Shown: positions 8,284-15,677 of the stretch, one piece after another | Position numbering within the stretch: position 1 is the stretch's first letter | How the letters are laid out: each line of letters opens with the position of its first letter | From: Chlorogloeopsis fritschii | Lineage (GTDB): Bacteria > Cyanobacteriota > Cyanobacteriia > Cyanobacteriales > Nostocaceae | Direction: 5' to 3' (one strand) | Length of the DNA: 64,000 bases | Assembly (NCBI RefSeq): GCF_043099315.1 | Contig: NZ_CP170746.1 | The notes under the pieces: generated by a model | The model's database searches: none | Told to the model about the DNA's origin: nothing | Seen by the model: only the letters and a program-made list of their open reading frames with translations | Position numbers and translations under genes: made by a program

Positions 8284-10545
8284 TCAACCAATTGTTTTCG
8301 GTCGGAAATTACGCAAACGCAGGGCATTCGTCACTACAGAGACGGAACTAAAGGCCATTGCTGCACCTGCAATAATAGGGCTGAGTAGCCAACCGAAGAA
8401 GGGGAAAAGAATTCCTGCTGCAATTGGAATACCAGCGACGTTATAAATAAAGGCAAAAAAGAGATTCTGACGAATGTTACGAATCGTGGCACGAGAAAGT
8501 TGAATGGCGGTAACAATCCCGTGTAAATCTCCAGAGATGAGGGTAATGTCACTAGCCGCGATCGCTACATCTGTTCCTGTGCCAATTGCCATCCCGACAT
8601 CGGCTTGAGCCAGCGCCGGTGCATCATTGATGCCATCCCCCGCCATTGCCACAATTTTGCCTTCCGACTGAATTTGCTCAACAGTCTCCGCTTTTTGATC
8701 TGGGCGAACTTCGGCAAAAACTCGCTTGATGCCCACTTCACGAGCAATCACTTCGGCAGTACGGCGATTGTCTCCGGTCAACATTACCACTTCCAATCCC
8801 ATTTTTTGCAATGTGCGAATCGCGTTTACAGAAGATGGTTTCACCGCATCAGCAATCCCCATAATCCCTTGGATTTTGTTATTCACCGCAATCCAGATCG
8901 CCGTCTTACCAAGATATTCCAAGCGATCCCAATCTTCCTGCAATGCACCTGTATCAATGCCTAACTCTCTCATCCAACGGTGGGTGCCAATTTGTACCCA
9001 TTGATTTGACACGTACCCTTGTACACCACTACCAGCGATCGCTTCAAACTCCTGTGCATCCCTCAATTCCACACCTTGAGATTGAGCATAATTTACAACT
9101 GCCTCAGCCAAAGGATGTTCTGAATTGCGTTCGACAGATGCTGCAAGGCTCAGAAGATTTAGCTCATTACCATTAGCTGTACCGCTAACAGTTACAAAAT
9201 CGGTGACGGTGGGCTTACCTTGCGTAATTGTACCCGTTTTGTCGAGGACGATCGTTTGTAGTTTGTGTCCCATTTCTAGACTTTCTGCACCCTTGATGAG
9301 GATGCCATTCTCCGCACCTTTGCCTGTGCCCACCATAATAGAGGTTGGAGTTGCTAGTCCCAAGGCACAGGGACATGCAATGATTAAGACTCCGACTGTC
9401 GTAATTAGCGCCATCGTCACATTGCCCATGAAGTTGTACCAGAGGATGAACGTAGCAATGGCAATGGCAATGACAACTGGTACAAACCATCCCGTAACTT
9501 GATCGGCTAGTTTTTGAATTGGAGCTTTCGATCCTTGGGCTTGCTGCACTAGCTTGACAATCTGCGCCAAGAATGTATCTTTACCTACTCGTGTGGCTCG
9601 GAATTTGAAACTACCAGTTTTGTTGATCGTAGCTCCAATCACTTCATCACCCGGTTGTTTCTTCACAGGAAGACTTTCGCCCGTTACCATTGCCTCATCA
9701 ATGGTAGAGGAACCATCAACAATCTCACCATCTACCGGAATCTTTTCACCTGGACGCACCAGAATCACATCGCCCTCAACCACCTCTGCAATGGGCAGAT
9801 CAATCTCTTGCCCATTGCGAATGACTCGCGCCGTTTTTGCCTGCAGGCCCATAAGCTTACGAATAGCTTCGGAGGTTTGTCCTTTGGCACGATTCTCTAA
9901 CAATCGTCCGAGCAAAATTAGGGTAATCACCACCGCAGAGATTTCGTAATACACATCGGGTGATAATCCCTGGTTGAGGAAAAATCCGGGGAAAAAGGTT
10001 GGAAAGAGTGAATAGAAAAAAGCAGCACTGGTTCCCAAAGCAACTAATGTATCCATAGTGGCAGTATGCCGCTTGAAAGCTTTCCAAGCTCCTTGATAAA
10101 AGGATTCACCACTCCAAAATTGGATGGGGGCTGTTAAAACAAGCTGAAGTAGAGGGTGGTGTAGCCAATCCGGAATCCACGGCATATGCACCCCCGTCAT
10201 CATTGGTAATCCTCCAATGACTAGGATGGTTGTAATCACCCCCCCCAAAATGAGCCGTCGTTTTAGTTTTCGTGATTCCGCCTGACGAGCTTCTTGTTCG
10301 GCATCTGTTTGTGCGCTCATTATTGCTTGTTCTTGGAGGGGGTAGGCAGAGTACCCCGCCTCTTCGATTGCCTGTTGAATGTCCTCCAGGTTAGTTTGCT
10401 GAGGGTTATATTGAACAGTAGCCTGTTCTGCCCCGAAGTTCACACTGCACGCTTCTACTCCCGGCACCGATCGAATAGCTTCTTCAATGTTGTTAGCACA
10501 GGAAGCACAACTCATACCCCGCAGTTTCAGATTCGCGTTTTCCAT
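8284..10545 (-). CDS. copA: Copper-translocating P1B-type ATPase
   Basis: Inner-membrane Cu(I) export pump of 753 residues. The N-terminal heavy-metal-binding domain has GMSCASC (Cys13, Cys16). Transmembrane helices include the Cu(I)-specific CPC motif (391-393 in IIACPCALGLATP). The actuator loop has TGES (289-291 region), the phosphorylation site is DKTGT (435-439), the SEHP motif of heavy-metal pumps lies near 475-478, and the hinge is GDGIND (636-641). The ATG at 10545 is chosen because AGGAGG lies 7 bases upstream; an in-frame TTG two codons earlier overlaps that spacer. It follows a CopZ-like gene and precedes the micro-peptide and cupredoxin. Cyanobacterial CtaA/PacS paralogues share these motifs, so its exact role (plasma or thylakoid membrane) is open. 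Confidence 0.95.
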   Translation of the reverse strand: MENANLKLRGMSCASCANNIEEAIRSVPGVEACSVNFGAEQATVQYNPQQTNLEDIQQAIEEAGYSAYPLQEQAIMSAQTDAEQEARQAESRKLKRRLILGGVITTILVIGGLPMMTGVHMPWIPDWLHHPLLQLVLTAPIQFWSGESFYQGAWKAFKRHTATMDTLVALGTSAAFFYSLFPTFFPGFFLNQGLSPDVYYEISAVVITLILLGRLLENRAKGQTSEAIRKLMGLQAKTARVIRNGQEIDLPIAEVVEGDVILVRPGEKIPVDGEIVDGSSTIDEAMVTGESLPVKKQPGDEVIGATINKTGSFKFRATRVGKDTFLAQIVKLVQQAQGSKAPIQKLADQVTGWFVPVVIAIAIATFILWYNFMGNVTMALITTVGVLIIACPCALGLATPTSIMVGTGKGAENGILIKGAESLEMGHKLQTIVLDKTGTITQGKPTVTDFVTVSGTANGNELNLLSLAASVERNSEHPLAEAVVNYAQSQGVELRDAQEFEAIAGSGVQGYVSNQWVQIGTHRWMRELGIDTGALQEDWDRLEYLGKTAIWIAVNNKIQGIMGIADAVKPSSVNAIRTLQKMGLEVVMLTGDNRRTAEVIAREVGIKRVFAEVRPDQKAETVEQIQSEGKIVAMAGDGINDAPALAQADVGMAIGTGTDVAIAASDITLISGDLHGIVTAIQLSRATIRNIRQNLFFAFIYNVAGIPIAAGILFPFFGWLLSPIIAGAAMAFSSVSVVTNALRLRNFRPKTIG

Positions 10546-10588
10546 TGTCAAACCTCCTAACGATTTCCCGAACTGCTTTTTATAGAAT

Positions 10589-10789
10589 TTAGTGGCTGTT
10601 AACGGTATAACCTGCGGCTGTAATTGCTTCTACGATCGCAACTTCTGCTGCTTGAGTTTCGATATGGACAAGCTTAGTTTTGGTATCAGCATGAACAATT
10701 GCCGCTGGATCGACAGTTTTCACCGCTTTTGTGATGCTTTCACCACAGGCAGAACAAGCCATGTTAGGAACTTTGAGTTGAAGTGTCAT
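10589..10789 (-). CDS. copZ: CopZ/Atx1-like copper chaperone
   Basis: A 66-residue single heavy-metal-associated (ferredoxin-like) domain with the MxCxxC site MACSAC (Cys12, Cys15). It would carry Cu(I) in the cytoplasm to the N-terminal domain of the ATPase encoded just downstream. As the first gene after the MerR-type promoter, it is expected to be copper-induced with copA. The symbol is by function; the cyanobacterial name atx1 is equally possible. Confidence 0.9.
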   Translation of the reverse strand: MTLQLKVPNMACSACGESITKAVKTVDPAAIVHADTKTKLVHIETQAAEVAIVEAITAAGYTVNSH

Positions 10790-10820
10790 CTGATGTACTC
10801 TATTTAATCTACTAATCCCA

Positions 10821-10851
10821 TTTTGAAATCTCCATCTTGCTGGAGAGTCAA
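10821..10851 (-). promoter_or_regulatory. MerR/CueR-type copper-responsive promoter of the cop operon
   Basis: Reading the minus strand: -35 TTGACT, a 19-bp spacer, then a weak -10 TCAAAA. The spacer carries the dyad CTCCA-N6-TGGAG (10830-10845) with a GCAAGA centre. A 19-bp spacer and a spacer-embedded dyad are hallmarks of MerR-family promoters such as CueR-controlled copA. It lies about 30 bases upstream of copZ. No merR-family gene is visible nearby. Confidence 0.65.
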
Positions 10852-10997
10852 GGGGTAGTGAGAAAAAATTTTTGAGGGTACAAAAAGTATGAGCAAATGG
10901 GCGCGATCGCCGCCTCTATTGCCTCTGCTGGTATCGCCATCCTTTGAGGGTGAAAAAGAATGTAGTAGCGCGACCGGACTAAAATAGTGCAATAAAG

Positions 10998-11534
10998 ATG
11001 TTAAAAGTAGACAAAAAAATGGGACGTGGACGAAGGGACAAGATCCGCTTAAGTGCAGAACAAAGACAAAACTTAGAAATGATAAGCCGCAATGGTCATG
11101 CAGCAGCGAAAAAAATTCTCCATGCGCGTGTACTTCTGATGTCGGATGAGGGTGAATATGGGAAGCAACGTTGGAATGACCAACAGATAGGAGCAGCGCT
11201 GGGATTACATCGTAATAGCGTCGCCCGCATCCGCAGTTCATTTTTAAAGCAAGGAGAACAAGCAGCCCTCAACCGCAAGCCACGTCAGACATCACCTGTG
11301 TCGCGCAAATTAGACGGGGAAAAAGAGGCTTATCTGATAGCTATATGCTGTTCACCACCGCCAGATGGCAGGACTCGTTGGACGCTCAAGTTACTGGTAG
11401 ACGAACTCAAAGCGCGTAGTATTGTCACGGAAATTGGTCGTGAGACTGTGCGATGTACGCTCAAAAAAACGAATTGCGTCCGTGGAAAAAGCAGCGCTAC
11501 TGTATTCCCGAACGCGATACAGCACGCTTTGTAG
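10998..11534 (+). CDS. IS630 transposase, first frame (helix-turn-helix half)
   Basis: The N-terminal part of an IS630 transposase: DNA-binding HTH regions (WNDQQIGAALGLHRNSVARI and a following winged segment) up to ETVRCTLKK. At a seven-A run (11463-11469) the homology passes to the -1 frame, where ...KKNELRPWKKQ resumes the family sequence. The rest of this frame after the A run is unrelated to transposase. Programmed -1 slippage is usual in this family, so the element may be active rather than broken. Confidence 0.88.
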   Translation: MLKVDKKMGRGRRDKIRLSAEQRQNLEMISRNGHAAAKKILHARVLLMSDEGEYGKQRWNDQQIGAALGLHRNSVARIRSSFLKQGEQAALNRKPRQTSPVSRKLDGEKEAYLIAICCSPPPDGRTRWTLKLLVDELKARSIVTEIGRETVRCTLKKTNCVRGKSSATVFPNAIQHAL

Positions 11535-12166
11535 CCCAGATGGAAGAAGTCTTAGACCTGTATACTAGCCAGCACACAGATTTGGAACCACTAATTTGCA
11601 TGGATGAAGCTGCTTATGAGTTAAAAGCAGATGTATTCGAGCCAATACCAATGGCACCCAAAAGCGATCGCAAAGAGGATTACCATTATGAACGGCATGG
11701 TGTGCGTGCCTTGTTTATATTTTTTGATCCTCTGCGGGGATGGCGACGAGTGAGTAGTCGTCAGCAGCGTACTCGCGTCGATTGGGCATTGGAAGTTCGC
11801 CAACTTCTAGATGTAGACTATCCCCAGGCTCGGAAAGTCAAGTTAGTGTGTGACAATCTCAATACTCATCACATTGCTTCACTGTATGAAGCTTTTCCTG
11901 CAACTGTTGCCCATCGATTAGCTCGCCGCCTAGAAATTCACTATACCCCTCGTAATGGTAGTTGGTTGAATGTTGCCGAGATTGAGTTAAGTGTCCTTTC
12001 TCAACAATGTCTTGACCGTCGTATTTCCTCTGCCACCGAGTTAGAAAAGGAGTTATCTGCTTGGCAGAACCAGCGTAATCTCACCAATAGTCAAGTTCAA
12101 TGGCGCTTCACTACAGAGGATGCCCGTATCAAACTCAAACACCTATATCCTAATGCACCAAATTAA
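11453..12166 (+). CDS. IS630 transposase, second frame (DDE catalytic half)
   Basis: Catalytic domain with the three acidic residues in CMDEAAYEL (Asp), VCDNLNTH (Asp) and WLNVAEIE (Glu). It is read after a -1 shift on the A7 run; the ATG at 11453 merely precedes that site and is probably not a real start. It ends 11 bases before the right inverted repeat. The DDE set looks intact. Confidence 0.88.
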   Translation: MYAQKNELRPWKKQRYCIPERDTARFVAQMEEVLDLYTSQHTDLEPLICMDEAAYELKADVFEPIPMAPKSDRKEDYHYERHGVRALFIFFDPLRGWRRVSSRQQRTRVDWALEVRQLLDVDYPQARKVKLVCDNLNTHHIASLYEAFPATVAHRLARRLEIHYTPRNGSWLNVAEIELSVLSQQCLDRRISSATELEKELSAWQNQRNLTNSQVQWRFTTEDARIKLKHLYPNAPN

Positions 12167-12182
12167 TCCGGTCGCGCTAGTA

Positions 12183-12312
12183 GTGGCGTGTCAAGGCTAA
12201 AATAGTGCATTACAGATTTCTTGTGGGATGGGCTTCTAGCCCGTCCGGTGCGGACAAGATGTCCACACCACAAGATTTATATTTATCCACTAAATTAGTC
12301 CGGTCACGCCAA
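12183..12312. mobile_element. MITE-like non-autonomous IS630 derivative
   Basis: A 130-bp element with ends GTGGCGTG… and …CACGCCAA flanked by TA (12181-12182, 12313-12314). Its terminal regions resemble the neighbouring IS630: left CTAAAATAGTGCA, right TTAGTCCGGTCACGCC. It encodes nothing. The centre contains nested palindromes (GATGGGCTTCTAGCCCGTC and GGTGCGGACAAGATGTCCACACC) enclosed by TTGTGG/CCACAA. The IS630 target TA is only one base from the MITE's left TA. Confidence 0.75.
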
Positions 12313-12361
12313 TAGTCTAACGCAGGAACGTGGAACATCATTCCCGGCGTCCCCACGTCTT

Positions 12362-14551
12362 TTACACACTCCGCTTTTGAATAATCTCCTTATATGCGAT
12401 CGCTGCGGCAGTGGGCAGGCGTTTTAATTCTGGATCGTTGTCAAGGTCTACATGATACAATCCAAAATCACTTGCCGGGCCGAATTTCAGTCCCCACTCC
12501 CGGTTAGAGGTGGCACTCCAGCAGATATAACCTGCCACTTTCACGCCATCGTTATAAGCCCGTTGCACTTCCGCTAAGTGGCGGTGGATATACTCTTCTC
12601 GCTTCACACCATCTGCGATTTCAACACAACCATTCTCTACAATTAAAATTTCCTTGCCGGGGAACAGCTTGGCGTGAAACTTGAGCATATCATAAAGCAC
12701 GCCAGACCAGACAGGCGCATTGTTGAAACGTCCAAAGGCTGCATCCATTAACTGCTTAACGCGGTTGATTCGCAAATTACTAATACCCCAGTAATAATCA
12801 AAACCGACAAAATCTTGCTGATCGACGCAATCTTTAGGACAGAGAAATTCCGGCAATTTCCCTGCCATGCCAAGATGCCACCAGTTACTAGTGAGGGAGG
12901 TTGACAGGATGCTAAAAATCTTTTGCAAGGGATCAAAGATGCTGACAATAGAGCGCAGTAATGGTAAACGTTCCGCAGTCTTGACAGGACGAAACTGAAT
13001 TTTATTGCGATCGCCAAAAATTTCCTCTGCTACTGCCCGCGCTAAATCAATTTCTAAACCGCTAAACTCACCCGTCTTCGGATCGCGGTAACCAAATCCA
13101 GGTACGTTATCTTTCACGGCAACAATTAAATAACCCCTGTCTTGAATGCGACGCAACGGTGTTCCTGGTTCGGCAAGAGAGGCTTTGGTGACATTCTCTC
13201 TGCCGCTGATATCACCAAGAGTAGAACGTCGTCCCATCCGAGGTGGTTCTGGTAAAGGTTCATCAGGAAAGTAACGAGCAAAGCTTTCTGCCCAAGCACC
13301 AGATTCTTTGAAGCGCCGCACCGCTACATCTACAGCATTGAGCAAGAAGCGATCGCCTTTGACTACAGCAGCAGCGTAGGGTTCTTCTGTCAAGCGATGG
13401 TTTACAAATCGATACTGTTTCGGATGCTGCTGCATTATTCCTAACAAAATTGTGTCATCAGCTAAGATGGCAGCAATTTGGTCGTAATCTAGCGCTCTGA
13501 GGGCTTCTTCATAATCTGCTAGTACTACCACGTCTGTATTGGGAAGAAGTTCGTAGATATTGGCTTCGGCAGTACTGCTTTGTATAACTGCCACTTTTTT
13601 GCCAGCCACATCGCTCAATTCTTGAATCTGGCTCTGGGACTTCACGAGTAAGGTTTCGCCTGCCAGATAGTACACTTCGGAAAACGCCACTTGTTCTCCT
13701 CGCTCTGGGGTAGCAGTTAAAGTAGCGATAACTACGTCTACTTGCCCTTTTTCTAGCAAAGCTCGTTCTGTGAAACGCTTACCTTGATTAATAAAATCTT
13801 CTCTACTGCGAATCCGAGTCACGTTGAAATCAACTATCTTTTGCAGCCACAGAGGTAAACCCAACAACATCGGGTTTGCTCCGACTTGGGCGTCTGGGTT
13901 GAATTGCTTAATGATCGCTCTAGCTCTAGTGTGGGCTATAAATAAATTGCGCATCAAATCGCCCACTGCTGCCATCTGCTGTGACATAGAAGCACCGCGA
14001 GGTAAACCGGGAGGCATGAAATAAGCCCTTTCCCACCAAGGTTTGACGTAGCCGTAAATGAGTTGACTCGGTTCGTTAAAGGTAATCCAGTAGCGGACTA
14101 AATCGCCCAGACGTTTAGCTGCTTCTGTGGCGTAGCTGGCAAAAATAGCAGGAAACTCCTCAGCAGTTAAACCACCGCGCCCTTCCACGTGTAATGGATG
14201 GGTAAAGTGGTGCAAAGTGACAATTGGTTCCATCCCATAGGAACGGATAGTTTCAATGACTTGGCGGTAGTGCTCGAAGGCTGCATCGTCAAACTTCCCT
14301 GGCTCAGGTTCCACCCGCGACCAAGCAATCGAAAAGCGAAACGCTTTACAACCAAGAGATTTGGCAAGACCAATATCTTCAGCATAGCGGTTCCAAAAAT
14401 CAGTTGCTTGACCTCGTGGTGTGAGAGCGCGGCGGCGTTCCCAAACATCGCGAATATCTTCAAAACGAGAATCGTAAGCTTCGCATTGGTGATCGGCAGA
14501 AGCAACGCCAAACAGAAATGATTCTGGTAGAGGTGAGTAGCGATCGCTCAT
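12362..14551 (-). CDS. GH1 beta-glycosidase interrupted by a circularly permuted amino-acid-binding (SBP_bac_3-like) domain
   Basis: A 729-residue protein. Residues 5-250 are the N-terminal half of a GH1 (beta/alpha)8 barrel with acid/base Glu160 in TFNEP. The last part (about 535-725) is the C-terminal half with nucleophile Glu639 in IVENG and the WSATSNREW aglycone region. Between them, 255-435 resembles the second part of a class-3 solute-binding protein (VDVVIATLTATPERGEQV, ligand Arg284, candidate Asp365). Residues 463-532 resemble its first part (RGYLIVAVKDNVPGFGYRD, SGLEIDLARAVAEEI). The two parts are thus in reverse order. GH1 enzymes normally have about 440 residues. The ATG at 14551 has AAGGAGT upstream; there is no signal peptide, so it is probably cytoplasmic. 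Ligand-gated hydrolysis is a hypothesis. The MITE and IS630 lie downstream. Confidence 0.85.
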   Translation of the reverse strand: MSDRYSPLPESFLFGVASADHQCEAYDSRFEDIRDVWERRRALTPRGQATDFWNRYAEDIGLAKSLGCKAFRFSIAWSRVEPEPGKFDDAAFEHYRQVIETIRSYGMEPIVTLHHFTHPLHVEGRGGLTAEEFPAIFASYATEAAKRLGDLVRYWITFNEPSQLIYGYVKPWWERAYFMPPGLPRGASMSQQMAAVGDLMRNLFIAHTRARAIIKQFNPDAQVGANPMLLGLPLWLQKIVDFNVTRIRSREDFINQGKRFTERALLEKGQVDVVIATLTATPERGEQVAFSEVYYLAGETLLVKSQSQIQELSDVAGKKVAVIQSSTAEANIYELLPNTDVVVLADYEEALRALDYDQIAAILADDTILLGIMQQHPKQYRFVNHRLTEEPYAAAVVKGDRFLLNAVDVAVRRFKESGAWAESFARYFPDEPLPEPPRMGRRSTLGDISGRENVTKASLAEPGTPLRRIQDRGYLIVAVKDNVPGFGYRDPKTGEFSGLEIDLARAVAEEIFGDRNKIQFRPVKTAERLPLLRSIVSIFDPLQKIFSILSTSLTSNWWHLGMAGKLPEFLCPKDCVDQQDFVGFDYYWGISNLRINRVKQLMDAAFGRFNNAPVWSGVLYDMLKFHAKLFPGKEILIVENGCVEIADGVKREEYIHRHLAEVQRAYNDGVKVAGYICWSATSNREWGLKFGPASDFGLYHVDLDNDPELKRLPTAAAIAYKEIIQKRSV

Positions 14552-14660
14552 GGAAATAACTCCTTTTAGATCTAAATTTGCAAATGTATAAAATGTATAA
14601 ACAGTTAAACTAGACACTCATGTCATAAATCACACCACGAGGAAATGAAAATCTCTTTTC

Positions 14661-14694
14661 TCTAGCCCCTAGCCCCTAGCCCCTAGCCCCTATT
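14661..14694. repeat. CTAGCCC heptamer repeat
   Basis: Five tandem CTAGCCC heptamers lie between the GH1 and MBL genes. The same family occurs at 28019-28066, 51276-51475 and 53017-53150, a typical cyanobacterial short tandem repeat. Confidence 0.85.
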
Positions 14695-14704
14695 TTCAAG
14701 CTAG

Positions 14705-15535
14705 TTAAACTGACACTATGCTTCGCTCTGCTAATCTTTGAGCAGCATCGGGGTCGTGACTGGGAAGATAGACTGTAGGAAATTCTTGGACGTATTGCAA
14801 AATTCGCTGCAAAGTTTGGCGAGAAGAATTTTCATCTTGGGCAACACCATCAACAATCTGCTCTAACATCAACTGTTGAGAGTAAGAGGCATCACCAGCA
14901 AAAAATAGCGATCGCCCATCAATTTGAACCAACACTGATAGATGCCCTGCTGTATGGCCATGTGTAGGAATTAAGCAGACATCCCCAGCCTTTGTGAGCG
15001 TAAAACTTTCAGGAAAAGGGCCAATTGGCTTGGGTTCAAAGTCTATCAGGCGAGGAGCTAGCCACTTAGGCCATTGATGGTTCAAATAGCCTTTTAGCTG
15101 TCCACTCCAACCACCGCTCACCTCGTACTCCCGACGAGAGACTATAATTTCTGCATTGGGAAAATACTCTAAACCACCGATGTGATCTGTGTGCATATGA
15201 GTGAGAATCACCCAACGAACATCTTCCGGTTTTATACCCAAGGCTTGCAACCTATTACCAACTTCATCTTCAGGTTGCAAACATGGCTTGATACTCCATT
15301 GAAAATAGGGGTTCCACCAAGGAAAATAGCCTGGTTCTAAAGTGCGTGCAGTTTCACCTGTATCGATTAATATAATTCCTTCCGGATGCTCGATCGCCCA
15401 ACTGTAAATGGGTAAAGGTTCAGTCCAATTGCGATCGAGAATAGTATTGACTAAGCGCATGGCTCCATGACCTTTGCTATAGCACTGACAGGTTTTAATT
15501 GCAACAAGCCCACTCTTAACAGGATGAATTCGCAT
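14705..15535 (-). CDS. MBL-fold metallo-hydrolase (AHL-lactonase-like)
   Basis: A 276-residue metallo-beta-lactamase-fold hydrolase with the binuclear metal site THMHTDHIGG (His113, His115, Asp117, His118), a second histidine set in THGHTAGHLSV and FAGDASY supplying the bridging Asp. The arrangement is closest to N-acyl-homoserine-lactone lactonases and related lactone hydrolases, but substrate cannot be assigned. The ATG at 15535 is chosen because the longer frame upstream is built from ACGCAAAGG-type repeats. It is part of the minus-strand oxidative block, where a lactone-opening step after oxidation would make sense (inference). No signal peptide. Confidence 0.85.
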   Translation of the reverse strand: MRIHPVKSGLVAIKTCQCYSKGHGAMRLVNTILDRNWTEPLPIYSWAIEHPEGIILIDTGETARTLEPGYFPWWNPYFQWSIKPCLQPEDEVGNRLQALGIKPEDVRWVILTHMHTDHIGGLEYFPNAEIIVSRREYEVSGGWSGQLKGYLNHQWPKWLAPRLIDFEPKPIGPFPESFTLTKAGDVCLIPTHGHTAGHLSVLVQIDGRSLFFAGDASYSQQLMLEQIVDGVAQDENSSRQTLQRILQYVQEFPTVYLPSHDPDAAQRLAERSIVSV

Positions 15536-15604
15536 TTTTAAACCTTGATTTATGTTTTTACTTTCATACCGTTTCTTTGTGAAGCTGCGCCAAATTCTCT
15601 CTAT

Positions 15605-15645
15605 AATCTCTTTTCTTTGCGTCCTTTGCGTCCTTTGTGGTTCGT
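15605..15645. repeat. GCGTCCTTT short repeats upstream of the MBL gene
   Basis: Tandem CTTTGCGTC units, the complement of the ACGCAAAGG family seen at 7425-7476, occupy the gap between the P450 and MBL genes. Confidence 0.65.
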
Positions 15646-15677
15646 TTTTCATTTCCTATCAGTCATCACAAGCTATT

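Larger units (their letters stand above)
10968..12177 (+). mobile_element. IS630-family insertion sequence with terminal inverted repeats and TA duplication
   Basis: Ends are GCGCGACCGGACTAAA (left) and the complement of GCGCGACCGGATTAAT (right). They are flanked by TA at 10966-10967 and 12178-12179, the target duplication expected of IS630/Tc1 elements. The 1210-bp element holds two overlapping frames that together make a DDE transposase. It inserted next to a related MITE and upstream of the copper promoter. Confidence 0.9.

Noticed and set aside
9125..9502. 125-codon plus-strand frame opposite copA
   Set aside because: Antisense shadow of the highly conserved ATPase core, with no independent support.
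11453..12166. Treating the IS630 transposases as pseudogenes
   Set aside because: Catalytic residues, terminal repeats and TA flanks are intact, and the frame change falls on a slippery A run in both elements, fitting programmed frameshifting.
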